From assembly GCF_017168145.1 (NCBI RefSeq), contig NZ_JADQTL010000010.1, positions 124,001 to 188,000 on the forward strand: DNA of 64,000 bases, written 5' to 3'. This document shows positions 48,987 to 58,399 of this stretch, in pieces. Positions within the stretch are counted from its first letter, which is position 1; the number at the start of each line of letters is the position of its first letter. The translations under genes and the position numbers were made by a program. Under the pieces are notes generated by a model that saw nothing but the letters and a program-made list of their open reading frames with translations, was not told the origin of the DNA and made no database searches. This DNA is from Anaerovorax sp. IOR16. Lineage in GTDB: Bacteria; Bacillota; Clostridia; Peptostreptococcales; Anaerovoracaceae.

Positions 48987-49208
48987 TTAGAAAGTAATAT
49001 TTAAAATGCCTTGCAATGCAGCTAGAAATACGCTGTCTACCAGCCAAATTCCAAGAGCGGAAACAGCACAAGTAAGTATAACCACACTAGTATAAGAAGA
49101 AAGCTCCTTCTTTGTTGGCCATACTACCTTTTTCATCTCTGTCTTGATTCCTCTAAAATATTCACGCGTACCGCCTGACTTTTTAACGGCTGTGTTTTTA
49201 TCTGCCAT
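48987..49208 (-). CDS. secE: Preprotein translocase subunit SecE
   Basis: SecE clamps SecY in the Sec channel. The 73-residue product is the short form with one C-terminal membrane segment (SSYTSVVILTCAVSALGIWLVDSVFLAALQ, shown in parts). The preceding amphipathic motif is RGIKTEMKKVVWPTKKEL, the family signature. It follows rpmG by 15 bp and precedes nusG, the standard order. Its partner SecY is at 5017-6303. Confidence 0.96.
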   Translation of the reverse strand: MADKNTAVKKSGGTREYFRGIKTEMKKVVWPTKKELSSYTSVVILTCAVSALGIWLVDSVFLAALQGILNITF

Positions 49209-49223
49209 ATTTCACACCTCCTA

Positions 49224-49373
49224 TTATTTGGTTTCCTTATGAAGTGTGTGCTTTTTACAGAATTTGCAATACTTTTCAAACTCAAGACGATCAGGATCGT
49301 TCTTTTTGTTTTTTGTCGTGTTGTAGTTTCTTTGCTTGCATTCTGCGCACGCTAATGTAACTTTTACTCTCAT
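49224..49373 (-). CDS. rpmG: 50S ribosomal protein L33 (zinc form)
   Basis: L33 binds near the E site of the 50S subunit. This 49-residue protein reads [22 protein letters not shown]... and ends HTLHKETK. Cys pairs C9/C12 and C36/C39 mark the zinc-dependent form. It follows a promoter at 49484-49512 and leads into secE. It is short, but every residue fits the family. Confidence 0.95.
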   Translation of the reverse strand: MRVKVTLACAECKQRNYNTTKNKKNDPDRLEFEKYCKFCKKHTLHKETK

Positions 49374-49483
49374 GACTGACCTCCATTATAAATTTTCAAA
49401 GCCACAATTTAATTGCAACTTATCTTTTTATTTATGACATACTGTGAACAATTTTATCATATTAACCATAGATTCACTTTATA

Positions 49484-49512
49484 AAACTATCATAGTTGTA
49501 CCCGTATGTCAA
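49484..49512 (-). promoter_or_regulatory. Promoter of rpmG-secE-nusG-rplKA
   Basis: Minus-strand TTGACA (49512-49507), 17-base spacer, TAGTTT (49489-49484). The -10 is weak; the -35 is perfect. The leader to rpmG is about 100 bp. Confidence 0.55.
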
Positions 49513-49580
49513 TACATTTATTTTAAAACGGTTTTACTTTTGAATTAGATATAGAATAACATTCAAATTTAATACCATTT

Positions 49581-49611
49581 AAAAAGACCTCCGCATCTGA
49601 AGCGGTAGGTC
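49581..49611 (-). terminator. Intrinsic terminator after the DUF1294 gene
   Basis: GACCT-CCGC pairs with GCGG-T-AGGTC, with one bulged base, followed by five T on the minus strand. Confidence 0.85.
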
Positions 49612-49634
49612 AATGTCTTATTATTATTTTACAC

Positions 49635-49907
49635 CTAAATGAAATAAAATACAAGTCGAACTATAATACAATCAAAAATAATTCCCAAAGGAACTAAAAT
49701 ACGAAAACTCAAATGACGCGTTTTATGGTGAAAAGTAAGCATACCCATCCCAATCCCAATTCCTGCAAAACACCATGCCAAAAGGAAGAGCGTTTTTTCA
49801 GGAATACGCCACTTATGTTTGATTGCACATCGTTTGTCCCATCCCATTATAAAAAAGGAAATGGTATTCCATACAATTAATAGTGTTATCCAAAATTCAA
49901 ACGTCAT
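49635..49907 (-). CDS. Small membrane protein, DUF1294 family
   Basis: The 90-residue product has three to four hydrophobic segments (WITLLIVWNTISFFIMG, TLFLLAWCFAGIGIGMGML, ILVPLGIIFDCIIVRLVFYF). The conserved DUF1294 features MGWDKRCAIKHKWRIPE and FHHKTRHLSF are present. Proteins of this family are common in bacteria, and no function is established to my knowledge. It lies alone between tuf copy 2 and rpmG with its own ribosome site (AAGGAG) and terminator. Confidence 0.85.
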   Translation of the reverse strand: MTFEFWITLLIVWNTISFFIMGWDKRCAIKHKWRIPEKTLFLLAWCFAGIGIGMGMLTFHHKTRHLSFRILVPLGIIFDCIIVRLVFYFI

Positions 49908-49981
49908 ACAATTACTCCTTTTATAAAAAACATATAAAAGTGGAACCAGTCTTTACGTTCGTTGCACCCTTTATCTAAAAG

Positions 49982-50009
49982 AAAAAAAGCCCAATCATTG
50001 GATTGGGCT
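49982..50009 (-). terminator. Intrinsic terminator after tuf copy 2
   Basis: Perfect 9-bp arms AGCCCAATC and GATTGGGCT, then a T-run on the minus strand. It separates the tRNA-tuf unit from the DUF1294 gene. Confidence 0.92.
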
Positions 50010-50034
50010 CTTAAAAATCTATTGTTGTGAGCAA

Positions 50035-51228
50035 TTAAGCTTCAATCTTAGCTACAACTCCGGATGCTACGGTTCTTCCGCCTTCACGAATAGCGAAACG
50101 TAAACCTTCTTCAATTGCGATTGGAGTAATCAATTCAATTTTCATTTGAATGTTATCTCCAGGCATACACATTTCAGTTCCTTCTGGTAATGTTACATTT
50201 CCAGTTACGTCTGTTGTTCTGAAATAGAACTGTGGTCTGTATCCGTTAAAGAATGGAGTATGACGTCCGCCTTCTTCCTTCTTTAATACATATACTTCAG
50301 AGCTGAACTTTGTGTGTGGATGAATCGTTCCAGGAGCAGCAAGTACCTGTCCTCTTTCGATTTCACTTCTCTGTACACCACGAAGCAATGCACCGATGTT
50401 ATCTCCTGCTTCACCCTGATCTAACAGTTTACGGAACATTTCGATACCTGTTACAACTACTTTTCTTGCTTCGTCTGCAAGTCCTACGATTTCAACTTCA
50501 TCAGATACCTTTAAGATACCTCTTTCTACTCTTCCTGTTGCTACTGTTCCACGTCCTGTGATGGAGAATACGTCTTCTACTGGCATCAAGAATGGCTTAT
50601 CAGTTGCTCTTGTTGGTTCAGGAATGTATACATCAACCTGTTCGAACAATTCAACAATCTTATCTCCCCATGGACCTTCTGGATTGTTTAATGCTTCCAA
50701 TGCAGATCCTCTGATGATTGGTGTATCATCTCCTGGGAATTCATATAAGTCAAGTAATTCTCTTACTTCCATTTCTACTAAGTCAAGTAATTCTTCGTCG
50801 TCTACCATGTCGCACTTGTTTAAGAATACTACGATGTATGGTACGCCTACCTGTCTGGAAAGCAAAATGTGCTCTCTAGTCTGTGGCATTGGACCATCGG
50901 TTGCTGCTACTACTAGGATAGCTCCATCCATCTGTGCAGCTCCTGTGATCATGTTCTTTACATAGTCAGCATGTCCCGGGCAGTCTACGTGTGCGTAGTG
51001 TCTGTTTGGTGTTTCATACTCTACGTGAGCGGTCGCAATTGTAATACCTCTTTCTCTTTCTTCTGGTGCCTTGTCAATCTGGTCAAATGCAACCTGTTCG
51101 CCAAGTCCATATCTCTGTTGAAGAGTCTTTGTAATTGCAGCTGTTAATGTAGTCTTTCCGTGGTCTACGTGACCAATAGTACCAATGTTTACATGTGGTT
51201 TCGTTCTCTCAAATTTAGCCTTTGCCAT
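50035..51228 (-). CDS. tuf: Elongation factor Tu, copy 2
   Basis: This is the second EF-Tu gene, giving the same 397-residue protein as copy 1 at 25607-26800. The base sequences differ at only about nine positions, mostly near the ends and in a central cluster, all apparently silent. GTPase motifs [17 protein letters not shown] and NKCDMVDD are intact. It is read together with tRNA-Thr from the promoter at 51420-51449. The near identity over 1.2 kb with different flanks points to gene conversion between the copies. Confidence 0.98.
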   Translation of the reverse strand: MAKAKFERTKPHVNIGTIGHVDHGKTTLTAAITKTLQQRYGLGEQVAFDQIDKAPEERERGITIATAHVEYETPNRHYAHVDCPGHADYVKNMITGAAQMDGAILVVAATDGPMPQTREHILLSRQVGVPYIVVFLNKCDMVDDEELLDLVEMEVRELLDLYEFPGDDTPIIRGSALEALNNPEGPWGDKIVELFEQVDVYIPEPTRATDKPFLMPVEDVFSITGRGTVATGRVERGILKVSDEVEIVGLADEARKVVVTGIEMFRKLLDQGEAGDNIGALLRGVQRSEIERGQVLAAPGTIHPHTKFSSEVYVLKKEEGGRHTPFFNGYRPQFYFRTTDVTGNVTLPEGTEMCMPGDNIQMKIELITPIAIEEGLRFAIREGGRTVASGVVAKIEA

Positions 51229-51304
51229 TTGAATACTCCTCCCTTTTTACTCGCGTGTTCTCGCAAATATCATTTCATAAATAAATTTCGTTTATTACTA
51301 AAAT

Positions 51305-51380
51305 TGGAGCTGTTGAGCAGGTTCGAACTGCCTACCTCTTCCTTACCAAGGAAGTGCTCTACCTACTGAGCTACAACAGC
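51305..51380 (-). tRNA. tRNA-Thr (GGT)
   Basis: A complete 76-base cloverleaf on the minus strand: acceptor GCTGTTG/CAACAGC, D-arm, anticodon stem CTTCC/GGAAG with loop TTGGTAA (anticodon GGT, reading ACC and ACU), and T-arm with TTCGAAC. The 3' CCA is encoded. It lies 76 bp before tuf copy 2 and shares its promoter. Confidence 0.97.
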
Positions 51381-51419
51381 GCATCAACAAATATAGACAA
51401 CTTGCCTACATCGTTACAT

Positions 51420-51449
51420 ATTCTACTATGGTTTAGGTATGAATGTCAA
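51420..51449 (-). promoter_or_regulatory. Promoter of tRNA-Thr and tuf copy 2
   Basis: Minus-strand TTGACA (51449-51444), 18-base spacer, TAGAAT (51425-51420), about 30 bp before the tRNA. Confidence 0.75.
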
Positions 51450-51468
51450 CCTATTTTATATTTTCTTT

Positions 51469-52149
51469 TTAATTTCCATTTCTAAGGTAGGCTGCAATTT
51501 TTCTTTTCGTTCTTTGTATTGCATTATCTATTGTTTTCGGATTTTTTCCCATTCGATGTGCAATTTGTGTATAGGTACTTCCTTGCAAATATTCATACCA
51601 AACCTTCAGCTCCAATTCACTGAAAATATTAGCTCCATTCCCATGTATATAATCAACAACTTCCTTTAGAAGCAATCTTGCCTCCGGATCGGAATTGCTG
51701 TCAGAAAATAAGGTTTCCTGCAATGTATTATTTTCATTCTCTTCAGAAAGCGGTTTACTTAGAGAGATAGAGGTATTTAAGGGTGCATGCTTTAACCGAC
51801 TTGCTCGTTTAATCGCCGTGATAATCTGACGATTAATGCAAAGCTCTGCAAAGGTACGAAATGATGCCTTTCGACCGGTCTTATAACTTCGAATCGCTTT
51901 AAAAATACCAATCATTCCTTCTTGAACAACATCTTCGCGATCCGCTCCCACCATAAAATAAAGGTGAGCCTTTGTTTTTACCACATCTTTATATTTCCGA
52001 ATTAAATATTCCTCTGCATCCGTATCGCCTTGCTGCGCCAAGTGAACCAATTCCTCTTCCGTATATTGGTCACTGAATGACATCCAATCATTTGCATCGT
52101 TCTTCTGGAGTTCTTTTTCCTTTAAACGTTCCAAATTTTCCTTGCTCAT
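51469..52149 (-). CDS. sigH: RNA polymerase sigma factor SigH
   Basis: SigH (Spo0H) directs early-stationary and sporulation-onset genes in Firmicutes. The 226-residue product has region 2 with LIRKYKDVVKTKAHLYFMVGADREDVVQEGMIGIFKAIRSY (in pieces) and FRTFAELCINRQIITAIKRA. Region 4 has LELKVWYEYLQGSTYTQIA and KNPKTIDNAIQRTKRKI. Location next to rlmB is typical. It suggests a sporulating or once-sporulating lineage, though sigH alone does not prove it. The ribosome site is weak (GGGATTAG). Confidence 0.93.
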   Translation of the reverse strand: MSKENLERLKEKELQKNDANDWMSFSDQYTEEELVHLAQQGDTDAEEYLIRKYKDVVKTKAHLYFMVGADREDVVQEGMIGIFKAIRSYKTGRKASFRTFAELCINRQIITAIKRASRLKHAPLNTSISLSKPLSEENENNTLQETLFSDSNSDPEARLLLKEVVDYIHGNGANIFSELELKVWYEYLQGSTYTQIAHRMGKNPKTIDNAIQRTKRKIAAYLRNGN

Positions 52150-52181
52150 ATTTCTAATCCCGTTCCCCTATTCTAATTTCA

Positions 52182-52940
52182 TTATTTTGTCTCAGTATTT
52201 TTTCTCTGCCGAAATACTTCATACATCAAAACAGCGGCTGCATTTGATGCATTTAATGATGTTATCTTTCCTTTCATCGGGATGGAAAGAACAAAATCGC
52301 ATTTTTCACGAACTAAGCGACTTACACCTTGGCCTTCCCCACCTACAACAATGCCGATTCCTCCGGTCAAATTCGCTTCATAAAACGTTTGTCCATTCAT
52401 ATCACAAGCACCAATCCAAAGTCCAGCCTGTTTTAATTTTTCTATTGTCTGTACCAAATTTGAAACCCTTGCAACCGGTACGTATTCTATTGCACCAGCT
52501 GAAGCTTTTGCGACAGTATCTGTCAGCGACACCGACCGCCGATTAGGTATGATCACGCCATGCGCTCCGACCGCGTCGGCTGTACGCATAATGGCACCCA
52601 AATTATGCGGGTCTTCCAATCCGTCCAACAAAATAAGAAACGGATCTTCTCCCTTTTCTCTTGCAACATGCAAAAGATCTTCCATTTCACAATACTCATA
52701 AGCTGCAATGTAGGCGGCAACACCTTGATGGCTTCCACCTTCTGCAACACGATCCAACGCCACTTTATCAACATATTGGATAATAATCTTTTGTTCACGA
52801 GCCATCGCAGCAATTTTTTTAATGGAACCTTCCCCATCTTTTTGCATTAATATTTTATCAATTTTTCGACCACTTTTCAGTGCTTCTATAATTGGATTTC
52901 TACCAATTAATAGATTTACATTATTGTTCTGCTTCGCCAA
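52182..52940 (-). CDS. rlmB: 23S rRNA 2'-O-ribose methyltransferase RlmB (TrmH family)
   Basis: The enzyme methylates guanosine 2251 in the 23S P loop, using S-adenosylmethionine. The 252-residue SPOUT product has an N-terminal substrate-binding domain (LLIGRNPIIEALKSGRKI). The SPOUT motifs are LLDGLEDPHNLGAIMRTADAVG, IVVGGEGQGVSRLV and IPMKGKITSLNASNAAAVLMYE. The start codon is TTG at 52940, behind GGAGAAAA. It lies two bases after folA and 32 bp before sigH. Confidence 0.93.
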   Translation of the reverse strand: MAKQNNNVNLLIGRNPIIEALKSGRKIDKILMQKDGEGSIKKIAAMAREQKIIIQYVDKVALDRVAEGGSHQGVAAYIAAYEYCEMEDLLHVAREKGEDPFLILLDGLEDPHNLGAIMRTADAVGAHGVIIPNRRSVSLTDTVAKASAGAIEYVPVARVSNLVQTIEKLKQAGLWIGACDMNGQTFYEANLTGGIGIVVGGEGQGVSRLVREKCDFVLSIPMKGKITSLNASNAAAVLMYEVFRQRKNTETK

Positions 52941-52942
52941 AG

Positions 52943-53452
52943 CTATTTTCTCCTATATTCCATAAAATGATAGGAGTGCCCATTTTCTGTTATCGGGGCC
53001 TCCTCAGATATCACTTCCCATATATCCGGCTGCATATCCAAATTTGGAAAATGCTTATCCGCTCCCGGAAATGCGAAATCAATCTTAGTAATATAAACTT
53101 CCGTGCAATACTCTAAAAGCTGCTTATATATTTTTTCTCCTCCAATGACAAAGGAGTCCTCCATATCTCCATTCGCAATTAGCTCAGTAAACAATGTACC
53201 CATGGAACTACAAACTGTAAAATCACATTTCATGAAATCTTCAGTCAAACGTGCATTTTCAGTCAGCACTATATTTTTTCTTCCAGGTAATGGCTGTTGC
53301 TTCGGTAAGGATTGCAAGGTCGCACGTCCCATTATTACGGTCTTTCCCAAAGTAATCTCTTTAAAATGTTTTAAATCACCGGAAAGATGAACCAAAAGCC
53401 CCCCGTCTTTTCCAATGGCCCAGTTTTGATCCACTACAACAATTGCTTTCAT
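52943..53452 (-). CDS. folA: Dihydrofolate reductase
   Basis: DHFR regenerates tetrahydrofolate after thymidylate synthesis, with NADPH. The 169-residue product has AIVVVDQNWAIGKDGGLLVHLSGDLKHFK with the acidic residue for folate binding. The NADPH-binding GKTVIMGRATLQSLP and the C-terminal DSFVIGGEKIYKQLLEY follow. In place of the usual LPWHLPED-like segment it has LLVHLSGD, as in other clostridial enzymes to my memory. It is 18 bp after thyA, so the two steps are co-expressed. Confidence 0.93.
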   Translation of the reverse strand: MKAIVVVDQNWAIGKDGGLLVHLSGDLKHFKEITLGKTVIMGRATLQSLPKQQPLPGRKNIVLTENARLTEDFMKCDFTVCSSMGTLFTELIANGDMEDSFVIGGEKIYKQLLEYCTEVYITKIDFAFPGADKHFPNLDMQPDIWEVISEEAPITENGHSYHFMEYRRK

Positions 53453-53470
53453 CCTAAGTACCCCCTCATT

Positions 53471-54301
53471 TTAAACCGCTACCGGAATGCCTTTAATCTG
53501 CGGTCCGGCTTCGTAATCCTCAAATATAAAATCACTGACTTTAAAATCATAAAAGTTTTTTACATCAGGATTGATTTTTAATCTAGGTGCAGAATACTGC
53601 GGACGTTGGATCAACTCTTTAACCAAAGGTATATGGCGATCATAAATATGCGCATCAGCAATAACATGTACCAATTCTCCAACCTGAAAACCATTTACCT
53701 GTGCAAGCATGTGCACTAAAACAGCATATTGGGCAACGTTCCAATTATTGGCAACCAATATATCTTGAGAACGTTGATTCAAAATAGCATTCAATCGACC
53801 ATCCACAACATTAAAAGTCATACTATATGCACATGGATATAAGTTCATCTCATGAAGATCTTCGTGTACATAAATATTGGTCATAATTCTTCGGCTGTAC
53901 GGATTATGCTTCAAATCATAAAGTACTCGATCAACCTGATCCATCTCGCCCTCGCTGTATTTATGCTTAACGGATAACTGATACCCATATGCTTTCCCAA
54001 TGGAACCCGTTTCATCCGCCCAAGCATCCCAAATATGGCTTGCTAAATCATTTACATTGTTTGATTTCTTGCTCCAAATCCAAAGAAGCTCATCTATCGC
54101 TGATTTCATTGGCGTAGGTCTTAGGGTTAATGCTGGAAATTCCTCAGACAAATTATACCGATTTACTACACCAAATTTTTTGATTGTATGCGCCGGTGTT
54201 CCATCTTCCCAAACAGCACGAACGCTCTGTCCTTCGGAAGAATACCCATTTTGAATGATGTCGTTACACATTCCTACAAAAATCTGATCTGCCTTACTCA
54301 C
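53471..54301 (-). CDS. thyA: Thymidylate synthase ThyA
   Basis: ThyA converts dUMP to dTMP with methylene-tetrahydrofolate, producing dihydrofolate for the adjacent FolA. The 276-residue product has the catalytic Cys in LYPCAYSMTFNV, the phosphate-binding Arg segments PYSRRIMTNIY and LNQRSQDI, and VANNWNVAQYAVL. The start follows AAGGAGG. It has a TTGAGA/TAAAAT promoter 70-95 bp upstream. Some clostridia carry thyX between mrnC and rlmB; here thyA-folA occupies that region. Confidence 0.93.
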   Translation of the reverse strand: MSKADQIFVGMCNDIIQNGYSSEGQSVRAVWEDGTPAHTIKKFGVVNRYNLSEEFPALTLRPTPMKSAIDELLWIWSKKSNNVNDLASHIWDAWADETGSIGKAYGYQLSVKHKYSEGEMDQVDRVLYDLKHNPYSRRIMTNIYVHEDLHEMNLYPCAYSMTFNVVDGRLNAILNQRSQDILVANNWNVAQYAVLVHMLAQVNGFQVGELVHVIADAHIYDRHIPLVKELIQRPQYSAPRLKINPDVKNFYDFKVSDFIFEDYEAGPQIKGIPVAV

Positions 54302-54368
54302 TGGCGCCTCCTTTATCTTTCACTTCGTATTTTATTGATCAATTCTATTATTCTTTATCTCTCAATTT

Positions 54369-54396
54369 ATTTTACCATAGTTCTACTATTTCTCAA
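54369..54396 (-). promoter_or_regulatory. Promoter of thyA-folA(-rlmB)
   Basis: Minus-strand TTGAGA (54396-54391), 16-base spacer, TAAAAT (54374-54369), followed after about 65 bp by thyA. Confidence 0.6.
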
Positions 54397-54434
54397 CTAT
54401 ATTAGCTTAAATGTATTATATAAAATCTTAAAAT

Positions 54435-55718
54435 TCATGCGATATCCTTAATGTTATTATAATTATGTTTCATTGTTTGTTCAATCCGAAAAAGAATAAA
54501 AAGAACAATCCCAGTTAAAACACAAATCCATGCGATCAGAATCCAAGCCGCTGCCATACTATGTTTTAAAAGAAACAAGCCAAATACCAAAGGTCCAAAG
54601 GCTTTTCCCACACCGCGGGCAAACTCATATAAGGATTGAAAGCGCGCTCTATGACTTTCTGGCGAATGAGAAGCTATGTATTCGCCGGAGCACGTAGAAA
54701 TCAAAATCTCTCCAGACGTCCAAATTGCTACAAATACCATATATAATAGAAGCGAACGTGTTATCGCATAAAATCCAAATCCGACAGCATAGAGCAATGC
54801 TGCAATAAACATATTAAACAACGGCTCTTTTTTCTTTGTCATTAACACTAGAATCGGAGAAGCTATTACAACCACAAAGCCATTACAAGCACTCATAATC
54901 CCAAAATATTTTGCGCCGGCTTCTATACCGAATATATCCTTCACCTGCAAAGGTAAAATAAAATCGACTTCAATATAGCAAAATGTCAGCACTGCCAGAC
55001 AGAAAATAAAACACAGTAAAACAGGACGTTCTAACAATAACAAAAATAAGCTTTTTTCTGCATCTTCCCTTTTTCTATCTTTTAAATCTATGTCCTTTCT
55101 ATTATCTTCTAAGTTTTCTTCCTTTGTGATATTCAATGATGAGTCAGGCATAGTATCATTTATTGTAAAAAATACAATCAATGCTGTTACCATACAGCTG
55201 ATTCCCTGCCCCCAAAAAATCCAGGAAGTATAATTATAAAACAGCATTCCCGCAATTAAAGGGCCCATTGAAAATCCAATGTTGGTACTTAAATATAAAA
55301 GAGAGAAACATTCTCTTCGATTGTTTTCATCTGATAAGTCTGTAATCATTGCAGCCAAAACAGGCATGGTCATACTTACAAAAAAGTAAACCAGCACTAC
55401 CACAGGTACTATTAAAAACTTCTCACAAACAAAGCCTCCAAAAAACAAGGAAGCAACGCAGCCGATCAGTGCATAAAGATATATTTTCTTTCTTCCAAAC
55501 CGATCAGCCAGTTTTCCTGCAAGCAAGGTTCCTATTATGTTTGCAACGGCAATATAAAGCATAACTTGACCGATTTGAAATTCATTATAGCCTAACCTTG
55601 TATTTAGCAATAATGATAAAAAAGGATAAATGAACATCCCCATAGCTGTAATCATTCGTGCTAAAGAAAGTAAATAAATAGGCCTTGGAAGTCCTTTATA
55701 TTGTTGAATCACATTCAA
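54435..55718 (-). CDS. MFS transporter, probable exporter
   Basis: The 427-residue product has 12 predicted membrane segments in two halves. The cytoplasmic loop 2-3 motif [20 protein letters not shown] is typical of the drug-proton antiporter groups. A charged loop of about 40 residues ([10 protein letters not shown]) lies between the halves. The start is uncertain: the frame overlaps the end of fumC by 23 bp, begins with TTG at 55718, and has no good ribosome site. The substrate is unknown. It may be translationally coupled to fumC. Confidence 0.85.
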   Translation of the reverse strand: MNVIQQYKGLPRPIYLLSLARMITAMGMFIYPFLSLLLNTRLGYNEFQIGQVMLYIAVANIIGTLLAGKLADRFGRKKIYLYALIGCVASLFFGGFVCEKFLIVPVVVLVYFFVSMTMPVLAAMITDLSDENNRRECFSLLYLSTNIGFSMGPLIAGMLFYNYTSWIFWGQGISCMVTALIVFFTINDTMPDSSLNITKEENLEDNRKDIDLKDRKREDAEKSLFLLLLERPVLLCFIFCLAVLTFCYIEVDFILPLQVKDIFGIEAGAKYFGIMSACNGFVVVIASPILVLMTKKKEPLFNMFIAALLYAVGFGFYAITRSLLLYMVFVAIWTSGEILISTCSGEYIASHSPESHRARFQSLYEFARGVGKAFGPLVFGLFLLKHSMAAAWILIAWICVLTGIVLFILFRIEQTMKHNYNNIKDIA

Positions 55719-57087
55719 TTGTTTTTACCATATTGGCCGGAACCACTGCCTTATCAAATTCTTCTGCTGTTAATAACCCCAGTTTTACTGCAGCCTCTTT
55801 CAGAGTAATTCCCTCCTTATGAGCGGTCTTAGCAACCTTAGCTGCATTTTCATAACCAATATAAGGATTTAATGATGTTACCAGCATCAAGGAACGATTT
55901 AGATTTTCCTTAATTTTCTCTTCGTTTGGTTGAATCCCAATTGCACAATTGTCACGGAATGAAACTAACGCGGTAGAAAGTAATCGCACTGACTGCAAAA
56001 AGTTATGGATAATCATCGGCATAAACACATTTAACTGAAAGTTTCCTTGTGAAGCTCCCATAGATACCGCAAAATCGTTTGCCATTACTTGTACACACGC
56101 CATGGTCATCGCTTCACATTGTGTTGGATTTACCTTTCCAGGCATAATGGAGCTCCCTGGTTCATTCTCCGGAATTTGAATTTCACCAATACCACAGCGA
56201 GGTCCGCTCGCAAGCCAACGTACATCATTTGCAATCTTCATCAAATCACAAGCCAATGCTTTTAAAGCTCCATGGGAATAGACCAATGCATCTTTGCTGG
56301 TCAGGGAATGAAATTTATTCGGTGCAGTTTCGAATTCTTTCTGTGTTATATTTGAAATTTCCTCTGCAACAAGTATTCCGAATTGCTTATGGGCATTCAG
56401 TCCTGTCCCTACAGCAGTTCCACCCAAAGCCAGCTCTCTTAATCCATTCTCAGATTCGACAATCATATCTGCACATTTTGAAAGCATTTCTCGCCATGCA
56501 CTGATTTCCTGTCCAAGTGTAAGCGGTGTTGCATCCTGCAAATGGGTTCTTCCGGTCTTTATGATGTCCTTGTTATCCTCAGATAATTTATGAAAGGTTT
56601 CTTCTAATTTCCAGATTGCCGGCAGCAATGCATTCTCGATTTCCATAATTGCCGCAATATGCATCGCTGTAGGAAAGGTATCATTTGAACTTTGTGATTT
56701 ATTAACGTGATCATTTGGATGTAAAAGTTTCTCACCCAAAATCTCATTCCCTCGATTTGCAACCACTTCATTTACATTCATATTTGACTGTGTACCACTT
56801 CCTGTCTGCCAAACAACCAAAGGAAAATGCTCGTCCAATTTTCCTTCCATGATTTCATCACATACAGCAGAAATGGCATTTGCTCGTTTTTCATCCAGCA
56901 TTCCAAGCTTACAATTTGTAAGCGCCGCAGCCTTTTTTAAAACGCCGAAAGCACGAACGATCTCAATCGGCATTTTCTCGCCTCCGATTTTAAAATTTTC
57001 AAAACTACGTTGCGTTTGTGCCCCCCAATATTTATCGGACGGTACCTTGACTTCTCCCATTGTGTCATGCTCAATTCGATACTCCAT
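55696..57087 (-). CDS. fumC: Fumarate hydratase, class II
   Basis: FumC reversibly hydrates fumarate to malate, without an iron-sulfur cluster. The 463-residue product has [34 protein letters not shown], the active-site segment [13 protein letters not shown], and HTQLQDA-like [14 protein letters not shown]. The superfamily signature [13 protein letters not shown] holds the catalytic Ser. It follows the malic-enzyme gene by 30 bp, so the pair can turn fumarate into pyruvate. The end overlaps the MFS gene. Confidence 0.95.
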   Translation of the reverse strand: MEYRIEHDTMGEVKVPSDKYWGAQTQRSFENFKIGGEKMPIEIVRAFGVLKKAAALTNCKLGMLDEKRANAISAVCDEIMEGKLDEHFPLVVWQTGSGTQSNMNVNEVVANRGNEILGEKLLHPNDHVNKSQSSNDTFPTAMHIAAIMEIENALLPAIWKLEETFHKLSEDNKDIIKTGRTHLQDATPLTLGQEISAWREMLSKCADMIVESENGLRELALGGTAVGTGLNAHKQFGILVAEEISNITQKEFETAPNKFHSLTSKDALVYSHGALKALACDLMKIANDVRWLASGPRCGIGEIQIPENEPGSSIMPGKVNPTQCEAMTMACVQVMANDFAVSMGASQGNFQLNVFMPMIIHNFLQSVRLLSTALVSFRDNCAIGIQPNEEKIKENLNRSLMLVTSLNPYIGYENAAKVAKTAHKEGITLKEAAVKLGLLTAEEFDKAVVPANMVKTIECDSTI

Positions 57088-57117
57088 CGTACTCCTCCTT
57101 TACAATATTTCATTCAA

Positions 57118-58290
57118 TTATTTTCGATTCAAACCCAATCGGATCGCTTCTTTAGCCACTGCTTCAGAAACTGCCTTTACTACATTGGGATCAAACGCAT
57201 CCGGAAGCACATAATCTGCTTTCAAATGTTGTTCATCAATGACACCTGCGATGGCTCTTGCCGCTGCTTCTTTCATGGAATCGGTAATTTCTCTGGAACG
57301 AACCGATAAAACACCCTTAAAGATTCCGGGGAAAGCAAGCACATTATTTACTTGATTTGGAAAATCACTTCTTCCAGTTCCCACAACAGCTGCACCTGCC
57401 TCCTTTGCCAAATCCGGCATAATTTCCGGGGTTGGGTTGGCCATAGCAAAAATAATTGGATCGTTCGCCATAGAACATACCATATCCTGTGTCACAATAC
57501 CCGGCTTAGAAACACCGATAAATACATCAGCACCCTTCATTGCATCCGCTAAGCTGCCAACCAATTTTTCTTTGTTTGTAACCTTTGCCATTTCCTGTTG
57601 TGCTTCATTATTATAAGGAGCATTTTCATAAATGGTACCTTTGCTACCGCAAAGAATTACATCTCCGAATCCCATTTGTAAAAACAATCGAGCAATAGAA
57701 ATTCCTGCAGCACCGGCACCGCTAATCACAATTTTTAATTCTCCCATTTTCTTCCCGGTTAAACGGATTGCATTTAGGAGCCCGGCTGATGTAATGATTG
57801 CTGTACCATGCTGGTCATCATGAAAAACCGGAATATCGCATTTTTTAATCAATTCTTTTTCAATTTCAAAACAACGAGGTGCAGAAATATCTTCAAGATT
57901 AATCCCACCAAAACTTTTAGAAATGGCAACTACCGTATCTATAATTGTTTTTGGATCTTTTGAATCAATGCAAATTGGGAATGCATCAATATCTGCAAAC
58001 CGTTTAAATAAGGCGCATTTTCCTTCCATAACCGGCATACCGGCGCTCGGTCCAATATCTCCCAAGCCTAAGACAGCACTACCGTCTGTAATAACCGCGA
58101 CCAAATTTCCTTTTCTAGTATAATCATAAGCCAAATTTTCATCTCGCGCTATTTCCAAGCATGGTTCTGCAACCCCCGGCGTATAAGCAATCGCCAACTC
58201 TTCTCTTGTATTAATGGGAGCTCTCGTAATCACCTCAAGTTTTCCTTGCCACTCCAAGTGCTTCTCCAATGCAACCGATTTTTTTGTCAT
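57118..58290 (-). CDS. NAD(P)-dependent malic enzyme
   Basis: Malic enzyme decarboxylates malate to pyruvate with reduction of NAD(P). The 390-residue product is the short bacterial type. It has IAYTPGVAEPCLEIA, the Lys/Asp region GDIGPSAGMPVMEGKCALFK, and the metal ligand segment VFHDDQHGTAII. The nucleotide fold is VISGAGAAGISIARL. The coenzyme cannot be told from sequence alone. It is placed between argH and fumC; a hairpin in the argH gap may partly separate transcripts. Confidence 0.93.
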   Translation of the reverse strand: MTKKSVALEKHLEWQGKLEVITRAPINTREELAIAYTPGVAEPCLEIARDENLAYDYTRKGNLVAVITDGSAVLGLGDIGPSAGMPVMEGKCALFKRFADIDAFPICIDSKDPKTIIDTVVAISKSFGGINLEDISAPRCFEIEKELIKKCDIPVFHDDQHGTAIITSAGLLNAIRLTGKKMGELKIVISGAGAAGISIARLFLQMGFGDVILCGSKGTIYENAPYNNEAQQEMAKVTNKEKLVGSLADAMKGADVFIGVSKPGIVTQDMVCSMANDPIIFAMANPTPEIMPDLAKEAGAAVVGTGRSDFPNQVNNVLAFPGIFKGVLSVRSREITDSMKEAAARAIAGVIDEQHLKADYVLPDAFDPNVVKAVSEAVAKEAIRLGLNRK

Positions 58291-58322
58291 GCTGAAATTC
58301 CTCCTCTGTTCTATCTACGAAA

Positions 58323-58351
58323 CAATGGAAGGTCAAAAGAGCCTTCCATTG
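58323..58351 (-). other. Hairpin between argH and the malic-enzyme gene
   Basis: Perfect 10-bp arms CAATGGAAGG and CCTTCCATTG around a nine-base loop, followed on the minus strand only by TTTCG. It is a weak terminator at best and could be a partial stop or processing site. Confidence 0.6.
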
Positions 58352-58399
58352 AAAAATACCATATTATCTCTACACTCCGATTTTAACATAAATTTTATT

